From: an uncultured Myxococcales bacterium
Lineage (GTDB): Bacteria; Myxococcota; Myxococcia; Myxococcales; Myxococcaceae
Length of the DNA: 64,000 nucleotides
Assembly (NCBI GenBank): GCA_937980205.1
Contig: CALJKW010000010.1
Span: 310,001-374,000, forward strand
Direction: 5' to 3'
Shown here piece by piece: positions 7,634-16,889 of the stretch. Under the pieces are notes generated by a model. The model ran no database searches and was not told the origin of the DNA. It was given only the letters and a program-made list of their open reading frames with translations. Positions within the stretch are counted from its first letter, which is position 1, and the number at the start of each line of letters is the position of its first letter. Position numbers and translations under genes: made by a program.

Positions 7634-7794
7634 GCAAGAAGCCGAAGAAGCTCGACCAGGCTGCGCGCGACTTCGGCGCCCAGGTGCTCGCCTCGACGAA
7701 GAAGCGCGACCCCGCCGCGGAAGCGCGTCGCGAGAAGCAAGATGCGCAGGTCGCGAAGGCATTGGCCGAGCATCTCGCTAAACGGAAGAAGTGA
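7630..7794 (+). CDS. Small highly charged protein of unknown function
   Basis: This 54-residue protein overlaps the upstream P-loop gene by four bases (ATGA) and the downstream gene by one base (TGATG), so it is clearly part of a translationally coupled operon. It is Lys/Arg/Ala-rich, begins MSKKPKKLDQAARDFGAQV and ends AKALAEHLAKRKK, and is predicted to be largely helical with no signal peptide. I do not recognise a family. A nucleic-acid-binding or partner-protein role for one of its neighbours is possible but unsupported. Confidence 0.65.
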   Translation: MSKKPKKLDQAARDFGAQVLASTKKRDPAAEARREKQDAQVAKALAEHLAKRKK

Positions 7795-8828
7795 TGCTGA
7801 CCGACCGCATCGATCCTCCGCCTCCGCGCCGCATCTACCGCTGGGACCTCGACAAGACGTACCTGCGCACCGAGTTCGACACCCTGCGCCAGCTCGTGCG
7901 CACCGCGCTGCAGAAGGCGACCGAGAAGCAGGCGGTGCCGGGCGCGGCGGCCCTCATCCGCGAGCTGAAGGGCCCCGAGGCGCGGCTGTGCATCGTGAGC
8001 GGGTCGCCGACGCAGATGCGCGCGGTGCTGGCCGAGAAGCTGAAGCTCGACGGCGTCGAGTTCGACGAGCTGGTGCTGAAGGACAACGTGCGCAACCTCT
8101 TGCGCGGCAAGTTCAAGGCGCTGCGCGGGCAGGTCGGCTACAAGCTGCCGGTGCTGCTCGAGAGCCGGGCGCGGGCTCCGGTCGAGGCGGAAGAGGTGCT
8201 CTTCGGAGACGACGCCGAGGCCGACGCCTTCGTCTACTCGCTGTACGCGGACATGGTCGCCAGGCGCGTCGACGAGCCGATCGTGTACCAGGTGCTCGAG
8301 GCGGCCGAGGTCTACGACGACGACGTCGAGCGCATCATGAAGCAGTGGCGCGAGATTCCGCAGGCCGACCCGGTGCGGCGCATCTTCATCAACCTCGATC
8401 GGCTGACGCCGCCGGCGTACTTCGCGCGCTACGGGCCGCGGGTGGTGCCCATCTTCAACTACTTCCAGGCGGCGCTGGTGCTGACGGCCGATGGCCACCT
8501 GACGGCTCCGCAGGCGCTGAAGGTGATGGTCGAGATGGTGCAGACGGCCGGCTACAACCTGCTGACGCTGTCGAACAGCTTTCAGGATCTGATTCGCCGC
8601 GGCTTCCCCCTCGGCGAGGTGGCGAAGGGGCTGGCCGAGGCGCTCAAAGGCCCCGCGGCGCTGCTCAACGCCGTGCGGCCGGTGCCGGACATCATCGCGG
8701 CGTTCACGAAGCGGCTGGCGGCGCTGGGGACTCCGCCGCCTCCTCCGCCGGCAAAGCCGGTCGACTACCTGTCGCTGTTGGATGATGCGCGCCCGAGGAC
8801 GCACAAGGCTCGCAAGCAGCGGGTTTGA
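7794..8828 (+). CDS. HAD-superfamily phosphatase, App1-like
   Basis: This protein of about 344 residues starts at ATG 7794, sharing one base with the previous stop; a GTG three bases upstream is an alternative. HAD motifs are visible: motif I YRWDLDKTYL near residues 16-24, motif II CIVSGSP, a Lys-containing region before KLPVLLE, and motif IV FGDDAEAD. This pattern resembles the catalytic region of yeast App1 phosphatidate phosphatase and its bacterial relatives. The C-terminal half has a helical region (about 180-310) and a basic Pro-rich tail. The substrate is unknown. Coupling to a P-loop kinase-like gene upstream suggests linked phosphorylation and dephosphorylation steps, which is inference. 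Confidence 0.65.
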   Translation: MLTDRIDPPPPRRIYRWDLDKTYLRTEFDTLRQLVRTALQKATEKQAVPGAAALIRELKGPEARLCIVSGSPTQMRAVLAEKLKLDGVEFDELVLKDNVRNLLRGKFKALRGQVGYKLPVLLESRARAPVEAEEVLFGDDAEADAFVYSLYADMVARRVDEPIVYQVLEAAEVYDDDVERIMKQWREIPQADPVRRIFINLDRLTPPAYFARYGPRVVPIFNYFQAALVLTADGHLTAPQALKVMVEMVQTAGYNLLTLSNSFQDLIRRGFPLGEVAKGLAEALKGPAALLNAVRPVPDIIAAFTKRLAALGTPPPPPPAKPVDYLSLLDDARPRTHKARKQRV

Positions 8829-8867
8829 AGTCGGGTGGGGCGAGAGGCTATAGGCCAGTCGCGTTTC

Positions 8868-10331
8868 ATGGACGAACCCGAGATTCCCGTAGACCAGCTC
8901 GACCCCGATGCCGTGCGCGTGGTGCAGCGGCTGAAGCAGCACGGGTTCGACGCGTTTCTGGTCGGTGGCTGCGTGCGCGATCTCCTGCTGGGCCGCGTGC
9001 CGAAGGACTTCGACATCGCGACGTCGGCGCACCCGCACGAGGTGAAGGAGCTGTTCCGCAACAGCCGCCTCATCGGCCGCCGCTTCCGCCTCGCGCAGGT
9101 GTACTTCAAGGGCGGCAAGATCCTCGAGGTCTCGACGTTCCGGAAGAACCCGACGGAGCTCGAGGAGGGCGCGGCGGCGCCTGCCCCCGAGCCAGACACG
9201 ACGCTCGACGTCTCGACCGAGGCGGCGCTCGCGACGATCGAAGGCGACGACGTGTCGGTCGCTCCGCTCGCGGTGGTGCCGACGGCGAACGGAGAGGCTG
9301 CGCCGCCTGCGGCCGAGCCGGCGCCGACGGGCCCCGACCCGGTCGAGGCCGAAGAGGCGATCGGCGGCGTGCCCGACGAGGACGATCTCTACATCACGCA
9401 GGACAACGTCTTCGGCTCCGCGCTCGAAGACGCGCGCCGCCGCGACTTCACGATCAACGGGCTGTTCTACGACGCGGCCGAAGGGCGCGTGACCGACTAC
9501 GTGAACGGCCTGCGCGACCTCGCGCGCCGCGAGATCCGCACCATCGGAGACGCCGAGGTGCGCATGCGCGAAGACCCCGTGCGCCTGCTGCGCGCGGTGC
9601 GGTTCGCGTGCAAGCTCGGGTTCGACATCGAGTCGCGGACGTATGCGGCGATGGAGGGCGCGGTCGAGGACCTGGTGCGGTGCTCTCCGCCGCGCCTGCT
9701 CGAGGAGACGTTCCGGCTGATTCGCGGCGGCGTGGCCGCGCCGGCGCTGAAGATGCTGCGCGCGCTCGACGCGCTCAAGGTGCTGCTGCCTCCGGTCGAC
9801 GAGTACCTGCGCGCGGAAGGGCCGGATGCCGAGGACGAGCTGTACGACTTCGCGGCCGCGCTCGACATGCGCGTGCAGGCCGGCGACACGTTCGACGACT
9901 CGATGATGCTGGCGGCGCTGCTCTTGCCGCTGTCGCTGAACCTGTCGCAGCCGGCGGCGTCGGAGCAGGAGGCCACCGTCGTCGCGCGGCCGATCGAGAC
10001 GCTGCTGCGCGAGCTCGTGCGGACGGCGCGGCTGCCGCGGCGCATCGCCGAGCGCACGCGGATGCTGCTGCTGGCTCAGCCGACGCTGGCGGGCGAGCGG
10101 CGGCGGCGCGGAGGGCTAGCCACGTTCCGGCGGCACCCGCTGTTCGCCGAGGCGCTGAAGGTGTTCGAGGTGTGGGTGGAGGCGACCGGCGAGAAGCGCG
10201 AGGCGCTCGAGGCGTGGAACACCGGCGGGGCTCCGCAGCCGGCGGCGAACGCGCCGGGGCCGAGGAAGCGCCGGCGGCGGCGCGGGCGCGGGCGCGGTGG
10301 GCCGGCGGCGGCGACGCCCGAGTCGGCGTGA
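8868..10331 (+). CDS. pcnB: Poly(A) polymerase / CCA-adding-type nucleotidyltransferase
   Basis: This 487-residue enzyme adds 3' A-tails to RNA. The ATG at 8868 is chosen over a GTG at 8835 because it gives the usual N-terminus. The head domain has GGCVRD (33-38) and the catalytic DFD (47-49); the third Asp is Asp193 in RRRDFTINGLFYD. Between these lies an Ala/Pro/Glu-rich insertion (about residues 97-170) that is much longer than usual and low-complexity. The neck and body follow (VRLLRAVRFACKLGF). The C-terminal tail is very basic (a KRRRRRRGRGRG stretch), as expected for RNA binding. The stop overlaps the GTG start of the next gene. Confidence 0.9.
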   Translation: MDEPEIPVDQLDPDAVRVVQRLKQHGFDAFLVGGCVRDLLLGRVPKDFDIATSAHPHEVKELFRNSRLIGRRFRLAQVYFKGGKILEVSTFRKNPTELEEGAAAPAPEPDTTLDVSTEAALATIEGDDVSVAPLAVVPTANGEAAPPAAEPAPTGPDPVEAEEAIGGVPDEDDLYITQDNVFGSALEDARRRDFTINGLFYDAAEGRVTDYVNGLRDLARREIRTIGDAEVRMREDPVRLLRAVRFACKLGFDIESRTYAAMEGAVEDLVRCSPPRLLEETFRLIRGGVAAPALKMLRALDALKVLLPPVDEYLRAEGPDAEDELYDFAAALDMRVQAGDTFDDSMMLAALLLPLSLNLSQPAASEQEATVVARPIETLLRELVRTARLPRRIAERTRMLLLAQPTLAGERRRRGGLATFRRHPLFAEALKVFEVWVEATGEKREALEAWNTGGAPQPAANAPGPRKRRRRRGRGRGGPAAATPESA

Positions 10332-10864
10332 ACCCCATCGTCCATGGCGAGCTGTCGTGGCTGCTCGCGCAGGGGCTGCCGGATCGCCGCGATCGCGCGC
10401 TCGTCACCATCGCCGGGCTCTTGCCCGATCTCGATGGGCTCACGCTGCTCGCCGGCGAGGAGCTCTACGGGCGGTGGCATCACGTGCTCACGCACGGGGC
10501 CGTCGCGGCGGTGGCCGGCACGCTGGTGCTCACCGCTTTCGCTCGCAAGAAGCTCGCGGTGGCCGGCCTCGCGTTCGCGGCGTTTCATCTGCACCTGCTC
10601 TGCGATCTCGCCGGCTCGGGTCCGGGTTGGCCGATTCACTACCTCTGGCCCTTCTCGATGCACGAGACGATGTGGAGCGGGCAGTGGAACCTCGCCTCGT
10701 GGCAGAACTCGACCATCGGGCTCGCCGCCACGCTGGTGTGCCTCGCCTGCGCGCTGTGGAAGGGCCGCACCCCCGTCGAGCTGTTCTCGCTGAAGGCCGA
10801 TGCGAAGGTCGTCGCGACGCTCAAGGCGCGGTTCGCGCGTGGTCGGGCTGGCGACGCGCGCTGA
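10328..10864 (+). CDS. DUF457/YdjM-like membrane metal-dependent hydrolase
   Basis: This 178-residue integral membrane protein starts at GTG 10328, overlapping the pcnB stop by four bases. It carries the His/Asp pattern of the YdjM/COG1988 family: HGELSWLLAQ at the N-terminus, then LLPDLDGL, WHHVLTHG and FHLHLLCDLAG, within four or five hydrophobic segments. Family members are predicted zinc-dependent membrane hydrolases; a few are linked to lipid or DNA-damage responses, but activity is mostly unproven. It is the last gene of the run starting at 6347. A spacer of about 75 bases separates it from the convergent dinB. Confidence 0.8.
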   Translation: MNPIVHGELSWLLAQGLPDRRDRALVTIAGLLPDLDGLTLLAGEELYGRWHHVLTHGAVAAVAGTLVLTAFARKKLAVAGLAFAAFHLHLLCDLAGSGPGWPIHYLWPFSMHETMWSGQWNLASWQNSTIGLAATLVCLACALWKGRTPVELFSLKADAKVVATLKARFARGRAGDAR

Positions 10865-10939
10865 CGTCGCGGCGATGTCGAGCTGCTGCTGAACGGGCGG
10901 CGGTGCCGCCGGCGCCCATTCGGCCGGTGCGCGAGGTGT

Positions 10940-12166
<1,227 letters not shown>

Positions 12167-12196
12167 GAGCGTGGTTGCAGGTTACTGCGTCTTACA

Positions 12197-12228
12197 ACCG
12201 GGATCGGGCTCGGGATCGCGATCCCGGT
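12197..12228. repeat. Short inverted repeat with GGGATCG-type periodicity
   Basis: Ten-base perfect arms (ACCGGGATCG and its reverse complement) enclose CGGGATCGCG-type sequence, and GGGATCGCGATCCC at 12212-12225 is a perfect palindrome. It lies between divergent dinB and the small membrane protein gene. The CCGGG start followed by six-base periodicity resembles the other AGCCGGG elements of this window, so it may be a degenerate member, or an operator; sequence alone does not decide. Confidence 0.55.
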
Positions 12229-12320
12229 CGTTGGCCCACAGTGACACCGGCGTCAGCCTCGTCTCCATGCGGTGTCCGGCATCCGCCCGTGGCAACTGAT
12301 GCCCGGAACCGGCACCGGCC

Positions 12321-12731
12321 GTGCATCGTCGAACCTTCGTGCGCCTCGTGCTCATCGTGGCCCTGCTCCTGCCGCTGGCGGCCCAGGCCGAGCTCGACGA
12401 GACCGAGCGCGCGGTGGTGGTCGCGGGCCTCGGCGGCGCCGTCGCGACCTACGCCGCGGTGAACACCATCTTCATGCTCGACCAGCTGCTGAAGCAGGGC
12501 TGGAGCGAGCCGAAGCACACCGTGCCGGCGGGCTTTCTGGCCGGCGCTTCGCTGGTCGCGTCCGTCGCGGGCCTCGCCTGGTGGGTGCAGAACAGGGACG
12601 AGATCGGCATCGTCGGGGGCGCGATGGCGGCGATGTCGAGCGCGGCGATGTGCCTGCTCGTCACGCTCGCCATCCACGGCTGGAGCATTCGCCAGCCACA
12701 GAGCGCTGTGAACGACGCGTTCACAAGGTGA
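12321..12731 (+). CDS. Small membrane protein of unknown function
   Basis: This 136-residue protein starts at a GTG at 12321 and has an N-terminal signal or membrane segment (VRLVLIVALLLPLAAQA). Two to three more hydrophobic stretches follow (AVVVAGLGGAVATYAAVNTI, AGFLAGASLVASVAGLAWWV, AAMSSAAMCLLVTLAI). The topology suggests a small inner-membrane protein. I do not recognise a family. There is no strong ribosome-binding site, and the upstream DNA is rich in CCGGAACCGG-type sequence. It is followed by a spacer of about 84 bases and the peptidase-like gene. Confidence 0.6.
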   Translation: MHRRTFVRLVLIVALLLPLAAQAELDETERAVVVAGLGGAVATYAAVNTIFMLDQLLKQGWSEPKHTVPAGFLAGASLVASVAGLAWWVQNRDEIGIVGGAMAAMSSAAMCLLVTLAIHGWSIRQPQSAVNDAFTR

Positions 12732-12815
12732 ACTCGGCCTCCACTGCGGCCGCGCCAAGTGTGCGGCGGCACGAGTGCAGGTGGGTGGCCCCACACTCGC
12801 AATGTCGGGCGCCGC

Positions 12816-14438
12816 ATGGGAACCACCACTTCGATCGCCCCTCGCAGTCCGGCCGTTCACCACGCTCCGCGCACGCGCGAGACCGTTCCGCCGCCGCGCA
12901 CGACTCCTCCGCCGCGCGTCGGGCACTCGGACGTCTCGACGTTCGAGCGCGGGCCCGCCGCGCGCACCGAGGCCCGCGCCCGCCTCGAGGGAGTCCTCGA
13001 GCGCAGCGGCACCGACGCCGCGCTGCGCAGCCGCGTGCTCGGCCGCATCGACCGGCTGCCCGAAGCCGAGCAGGCGCGCGAGCAGGCGCTGCTCGAGCGC
13101 GTCGCCTCGGGCCCGAACGGCGCCCGCGCCGTCCGCGCCTACGACGAGATCTCCGAGCTCGCCGGCTCGAGCCGCCGCGCGCGCGAGCGCCTCACGCCGG
13201 AGCTTCGCGAGTCGCTCGTCCGCGGCGTCGCCGAGCCGCGCACCGCCGACCGCCTCGGGCAGGAGGGCATCCTCGGGGTGCACCAGGCGACCACGGCGGC
13301 TCGCGCGCTCGTCGACATGCCGCAGGCCCGCTACGACCGGCTGCGCGACAGCTTCGCGCGCGCCGGCCAGTCGCACGCGGCGTCGCCCTCGGCGGACCCC
13401 CAGGCCGAGCGCGCGCTGATGCTCGACGCCGTCGCCGCGCGCGCGCCGCAGCTCTCCCGCCGTGGAGCCGCCGGTGACGCCGCGCTCGACGAGGTCACCG
13501 GCTTCGCGAGCGAGGTCCGCGGCCTGCCGCGCGACGAGCTGATTCGCACCACGTCGGCCATCGATCTCGACGGAAGCCGCAGCACCTCGTCGGTGCGCGC
13601 GAGCGACCTGGGACGCGCGGGCACCGACACCCTCGGCAACAACGACGGCCTGGTGCAGCGGTTCACCGACTCGTGCGGCCCGACCTCGGCGCAGATCGCC
13701 CGCGCCGAGCTCGACCCCGTCTATGCGCGGCGGCTGCACCGCGAGGGCGTCTCGGCCACGTCGACCGAAGGCGCGCTGGCCGCGGAGCAGCGGGAGACGC
13801 TCGAGGCCGGGCACGGCGTCGCGGTCTCGCGCGAGCAGCGCGGCCGCGCGATGGACGCGCTCGAGCGCATTCAGGCCGCCGTGCACGGCGAGCCCGAGGC
13901 GGTGCGCTCGCGGCTGGGCTCGTACCTGCGAGGCGAGCTCACCGACACCACCGAGCTCGCCGGCGTCGCGGTCGATCTCGATCGCATCCGCGGTCGCACC
14001 GGAGGCCGCCCCACCGCCGAGGACCTGCGCGTCATCCGCGAGGTGCGCCGGCAACCGGCGGGCGAGGGCATGCTCTTCGACGCCGCGCTCGATCGCATCG
14101 CCGGCGGCGCGGCGCACTCGCGCTACGCGATGCGCGACGCCGGCGCGCACGGCATCACCGCCCGCCAGGCCGACGATATGGCGCGCCGGCTCGAGGCCGG
14201 AGACGACGTCGGCATCCGCATCTGCGACAGCAGCGGCGGCAGCGGCCACTTCCTGATGATGACCGACGTGCGCGGGGAGGGCGCCGACCGGCAGTTCCTC
14301 GTCTCGGATCCGTGGTCGGGCCGCACCGACTGGGTGCGCGAGCAGGACCTGCGCACGCAGGGCACGCACGCGTTCGAGTCGCAGTTCGCGCTCGGGGCGA
14401 ACCAGGACCGCGTGTCGACGTACTACTACCCGCGCTGA
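12816..14438 (+). CDS. Papain/C39-like cysteine peptidase candidate
   Basis: The ATG at 12816 gives 540 residues. The first 45 or so are Pro/Thr/Arg-rich and disordered, and a long helical region follows to about residue 280. A putative catalytic Cys287 sits in FTDSCGPTSAQ, His478 in GSGGSGHFLMMTDV and Asp498 in FLVSDPWSG. That order and context (Cys at a helix start, His and Asp on following strands) match the papain-like C39 family. No signal peptide is seen, so export, if any, would use another route. The many Arg-rich helices before the catalytic domain resemble toxin or effector scaffolds. No immunity-type neighbour was recognised; the small membrane protein upstream is the only candidate partner. 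Confidence 0.55.
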   Translation: MGTTTSIAPRSPAVHHAPRTRETVPPPRTTPPPRVGHSDVSTFERGPAARTEARARLEGVLERSGTDAALRSRVLGRIDRLPEAEQAREQALLERVASGPNGARAVRAYDEISELAGSSRRARERLTPELRESLVRGVAEPRTADRLGQEGILGVHQATTAARALVDMPQARYDRLRDSFARAGQSHAASPSADPQAERALMLDAVAARAPQLSRRGAAGDAALDEVTGFASEVRGLPRDELIRTTSAIDLDGSRSTSSVRASDLGRAGTDTLGNNDGLVQRFTDSCGPTSAQIARAELDPVYARRLHREGVSATSTEGALAAEQRETLEAGHGVAVSREQRGRAMDALERIQAAVHGEPEAVRSRLGSYLRGELTDTTELAGVAVDLDRIRGRTGGRPTAEDLRVIREVRRQPAGEGMLFDAALDRIAGGAAHSRYAMRDAGAHGITARQADDMARRLEAGDDVGIRICDSSGGSGHFLMMTDVRGEGADRQFLVSDPWSGRTDWVREQDLRTQGTHAFESQFALGANQDRVSTYYYPR

Positions 14439-14447
14439 GGCAGGAGA

Positions 14448-14610
14448 AGCCGGGGACGTTCCACCTCGTGCACGCCGACGTGAACGACTCGACGGGCCCG
14501 GGTTCGTTCACCGGAACGTTCACCGGAACGGGGATGGGAACGCTGACGTGCGCGTTCTCGTACCCCTTCCAGTGAACGTTCACCTGAACGCACCCGGGCC
14601 CGTCGAGTCG
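14448..14610. repeat. AGCCGGG element with 19-bp perfect inverted arms
   Basis: Starting ten bases after a stop codon, the element opens with AGCCGGGGACGTTCC. It has a perfect 19-base inverted repeat at 14485-14503 and 14592-14610. Just inside the arms the sequence is periodic (TTCACCGGAACG twice) and pairs imperfectly with TTCACCTGAACG on the other side, giving a stem of about 40 bp. A 31-base stretch (14484-14514) is identical to 24816-24846. It lies between convergent genes and could act as a transcription stop in both directions. Confidence 0.8.
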
Positions 14611-14635
14611 TCGCCGTCCCCGGCCTCTTCGGGCT

Positions 14636-15526
14636 TCAGCCCTTGCGGTCGAGCACCGCCTGCAGCTCGGCGGGCAGCGGCGAGCTGACCTTCACCGGCG
14701 TCGGATACGAGACCTCGAGCGACGCCGCATGCAGGAAGAAGCGCGAGAGCCCCGGCTCGGCGCGGCCGCCGTACAGCGCATCTCCGACGATCGGCGCTCC
14801 GATGCCCGCAAGGTGCGCGCGGACCTGGTGCATCACGCCGGTGAGGATCTGCACCTCGACGAGCGCGTCCATGCCGAACCGCTCGAGCACGCGGAAGCGC
14901 GACTCGGCCGGGCGCGCGGACTCGTCGGTCGAGAGAGCAGGGCGCACGTGATCTCCGTGCTGCACGAGCGGGACGTCGATCTCTCCGTCGTCGGCGATCG
15001 GCCCGCTCACCAGCGCGAGGTACATCTTCCGCGCGCCGCCGCCGCCGCTGAACTCGGCGCGCAGCTTCGTCCACGCCTCCCGGTTGCGCGCCGCGAGCAG
15101 CACGCCGCTCGTCTCGATGTCGAGGCGGTGCACGAGCCCGGCCTCGCGCGGATCTTCCGAGGCGTCGACCACCTCGGGGAACCGCGCGACGAGGCGATTC
15201 GCGACGGTGCCGGTCTCTCCGGCCTGCAGCGGGTGCACCGGCATGCCCGCCGGCTTGTCGACGAAGACGCGCGCGGCGTCTTCGTGCAGCACGGTCAGCG
15301 CGCCTTCTTCCGCGACCGGAGCCCGCGGCCCCTCGACCGGCACCTCGACGGCGACCTTCTGGCCGGCCGAGACGGTCTGGCCCTTCTTCGCCTTCCGGCC
15401 GTCGACGCGGACCAGCTCCGCCTCGAACAGGGCCTTCAGCTTCGCGCGCGAGAGCGAGAGCTTCTTGCCGACGAAGAGGTCGAGCCGCTCGCCCGCCTCG
15501 TCGGGCCCTACGACCAGCTCACTCAG
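14636..15526 (-). CDS. RluA-family pseudouridine synthase
   Basis: This enzyme isomerises uridine in rRNA or tRNA. Catalytic motifs are clear: HRLDIETSGVLLAARN (catalytic Asp), KMYLALVSG, and MHQVRAHLAGIGAPIVGDALYGG. The first standard start in frame is a GTG at 15343 (236 residues), but the same frame continues upstream without a stop and encodes an S4 RNA-binding domain (GERLDLFVGKKLSLSRAKLK, VRVDGRKAKKGQ). The coding region must therefore begin near the kinase stop at 15519-15521. No ATG, GTG or TTG is available there, and a CTG at 15526 is the proposed start, overlapping the kinase end by eight bases. Translation is probably coupled to the kinase. The exact target position is unknown. Confidence 0.85.
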   Translation of the reverse strand: MSELVVGPDEAGERLDLFVGKKLSLSRAKLKALFEAELVRVDGRKAKKGQTVSAGQKVAVEVPVEGPRAPVAEEGALTVLHEDAARVFVDKPAGMPVHPLQAGETGTVANRLVARFPEVVDASEDPREAGLVHRLDIETSGVLLAARNREAWTKLRAEFSGGGGARKMYLALVSGPIADDGEIDVPLVQHGDHVRPALSTDESARPAESRFRVLERFGMDALVEVQILTGVMHQVRAHLAGIGAPIVGDALYGGRAEPGLSRFFLHAASLEVSYPTPVKVSSPLPAELQAVLDRKG

Positions 15527-16724
15527 AGAGCGCCTCGAAGACCTCTTCGGCGGTCTGGAACCGGTCCTCCGGCTCTTTGCGGATCAGCCGGTGCGCGATG
15601 CGCGACATGATCTTCTCGGTCTTCGGGTTGAACACCGACAGCGGCGCGGGCTCGGTCTCGAGCACCTTCTGCCAGAGCTCGTACGGAGTCTTCGCGTCGA
15701 ACGGCGCCCGCCCCGACAACAGCTCGTAGAGGATCACGCCGAGCGAGTAGAGGTCGGCGCGGGCGTCGAGCTTCTCTCCGAGGATCTGCTCGGGCGCCAT
15801 GTAGCGGAACGTGCCGACGAGGCGGCCGTCGGCGGTGACCGCGGCGTCGTCGGCGATGAACTTGGCGAGGCCGAAGTCCATCAGCCGCACCACGCGATCT
15901 TCGTCGACCATGATGTTCGACGGCTTCAGATCGCGGTGGATGAGCCCGTGGCCGTGGATGTAGCCGAGCGCCTCGCAGATCTGCAGCATCACGTCCTTCA
16001 AGCGGCCGAGGCGCTCGGGCCGGTTGAGCAGCTCGAGGTCGGCGTCGCTGGGCCTGCCGGTGAGCGGCTCCTGCTCCTCGGGCGGCGGGACGTCGTAGGG
16101 CAGGGAGATCTCTCCGGAGACCGGCATGTCCGTGTCGGGCTCGTCGGCGAGATCGGCGAGGCGGCGCACCGAGTCGGGCCCGCTCTGGAACTCGGGCTCG
16201 GAGCGGTCGTCGTCGCTGTCGTGGTACTCCTCGCTGGGGTTCTCTTCGGCGAAGCTCGAGAGCGTGAACGGGTTCGCGACGAGCTCGCCGTCGTCGTCGT
16301 CGTCTCCGTCGTCGGACATCGAGTCGGACGCCGAGTCGTAGTCGGGCACCGTGTGGTTGAGCTGCGCGCGCTGCTTGCGAATGGCGCGGGCGAGGCCCTG
16401 GTCGCTGGAGAGATCTTCCGTCGCGAGCGAGAGGTAGTGGCGAAGGGTGAGGCCCTCCACCAGCTCCATCGCGAGGTACGGGTAGCCCTGGAAGACGCCG
16501 GTGTCGTACACCTTCACGACGTTCGGGTGCGAGAGCTCGGCCAGCGTCTCGAACTCACGGGCGAGGCGGCGCGCTGCGCGCGGATCGAGGGCAGGCCCGG
16601 TCGAGAGCAGCTTGAGCGCCGCGGGCTCGTTCGTGCGGCGGTCGACGGCGCGGTACACCGTACCGACTCCGCCGGTGCCGAGCGTCTCGAGCACGCGGTA
16701 GGGGCCAATGACCTTCGGGGGCAT
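15519..16724 (-). CDS. Ser/Thr protein kinase with large acidic insert
   Basis: From the ATG at 16724 the protein is 401 residues; an in-frame ATG at 16838 would add a non-conserved 38-residue leader. Kinase features: glycine loop LGTGGVGTVYRA (15-26), Lys38 in AALKLL, HRDLKPSN (263-270), DFGLAKF (283-289), APEQ and the C-lobe. Between about residues 104 and 238, where active kinases have a short link between helices D and E, there is an Asp/Glu/Ser-rich insertion of about 135 residues. It looks disordered and potentially phosphorylated. No transmembrane segment is seen, so the kinase is cytoplasmic. It is transcribed with the RluA gene and divergent from uppS. Confidence 0.9.
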   Translation of the reverse strand: MPPKVIGPYRVLETLGTGGVGTVYRAVDRRTNEPAALKLLSTGPALDPRAARRLAREFETLAELSHPNVVKVYDTGVFQGYPYLAMELVEGLTLRHYLSLATEDLSSDQGLARAIRKQRAQLNHTVPDYDSASDSMSDDGDDDDDGELVANPFTLSSFAEENPSEEYHDSDDDRSEPEFQSGPDSVRRLADLADEPDTDMPVSGEISLPYDVPPPEEQEPLTGRPSDADLELLNRPERLGRLKDVMLQICEALGYIHGHGLIHRDLKPSNIMVDEDRVVRLMDFGLAKFIADDAAVTADGRLVGTFRYMAPEQILGEKLDARADLYSLGVILYELLSGRAPFDAKTPYELWQKVLETEPAPLSVFNPKTEKIMSRIAHRLIRKEPEDRFQTAEEVFEALSE

Positions 16725-16889
16725 TCGTTGGGGGCGGGAGCCTACCCCAAGGAACGGCGAGGGGATCTTCCGTGCCACCCCTTCGAAGAGTGACCGACCG
16801 GTTGGGGGATTCGACCGTTCGCCGGTTGTTACCGTCATCGGCGCGGCTTCTCACGGTTAATAGGGTGGGCTAAGGAGGCCCGCCAGTCC

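Noticed and set aside
16725..16838. A 38-residue N-terminal extension of the Ser/Thr kinase
   Set aside because: The added residues look non-coding and the kinase fold begins right after the ATG at 16724; neither start has a good ribosome-binding site, so this remains a judgement.
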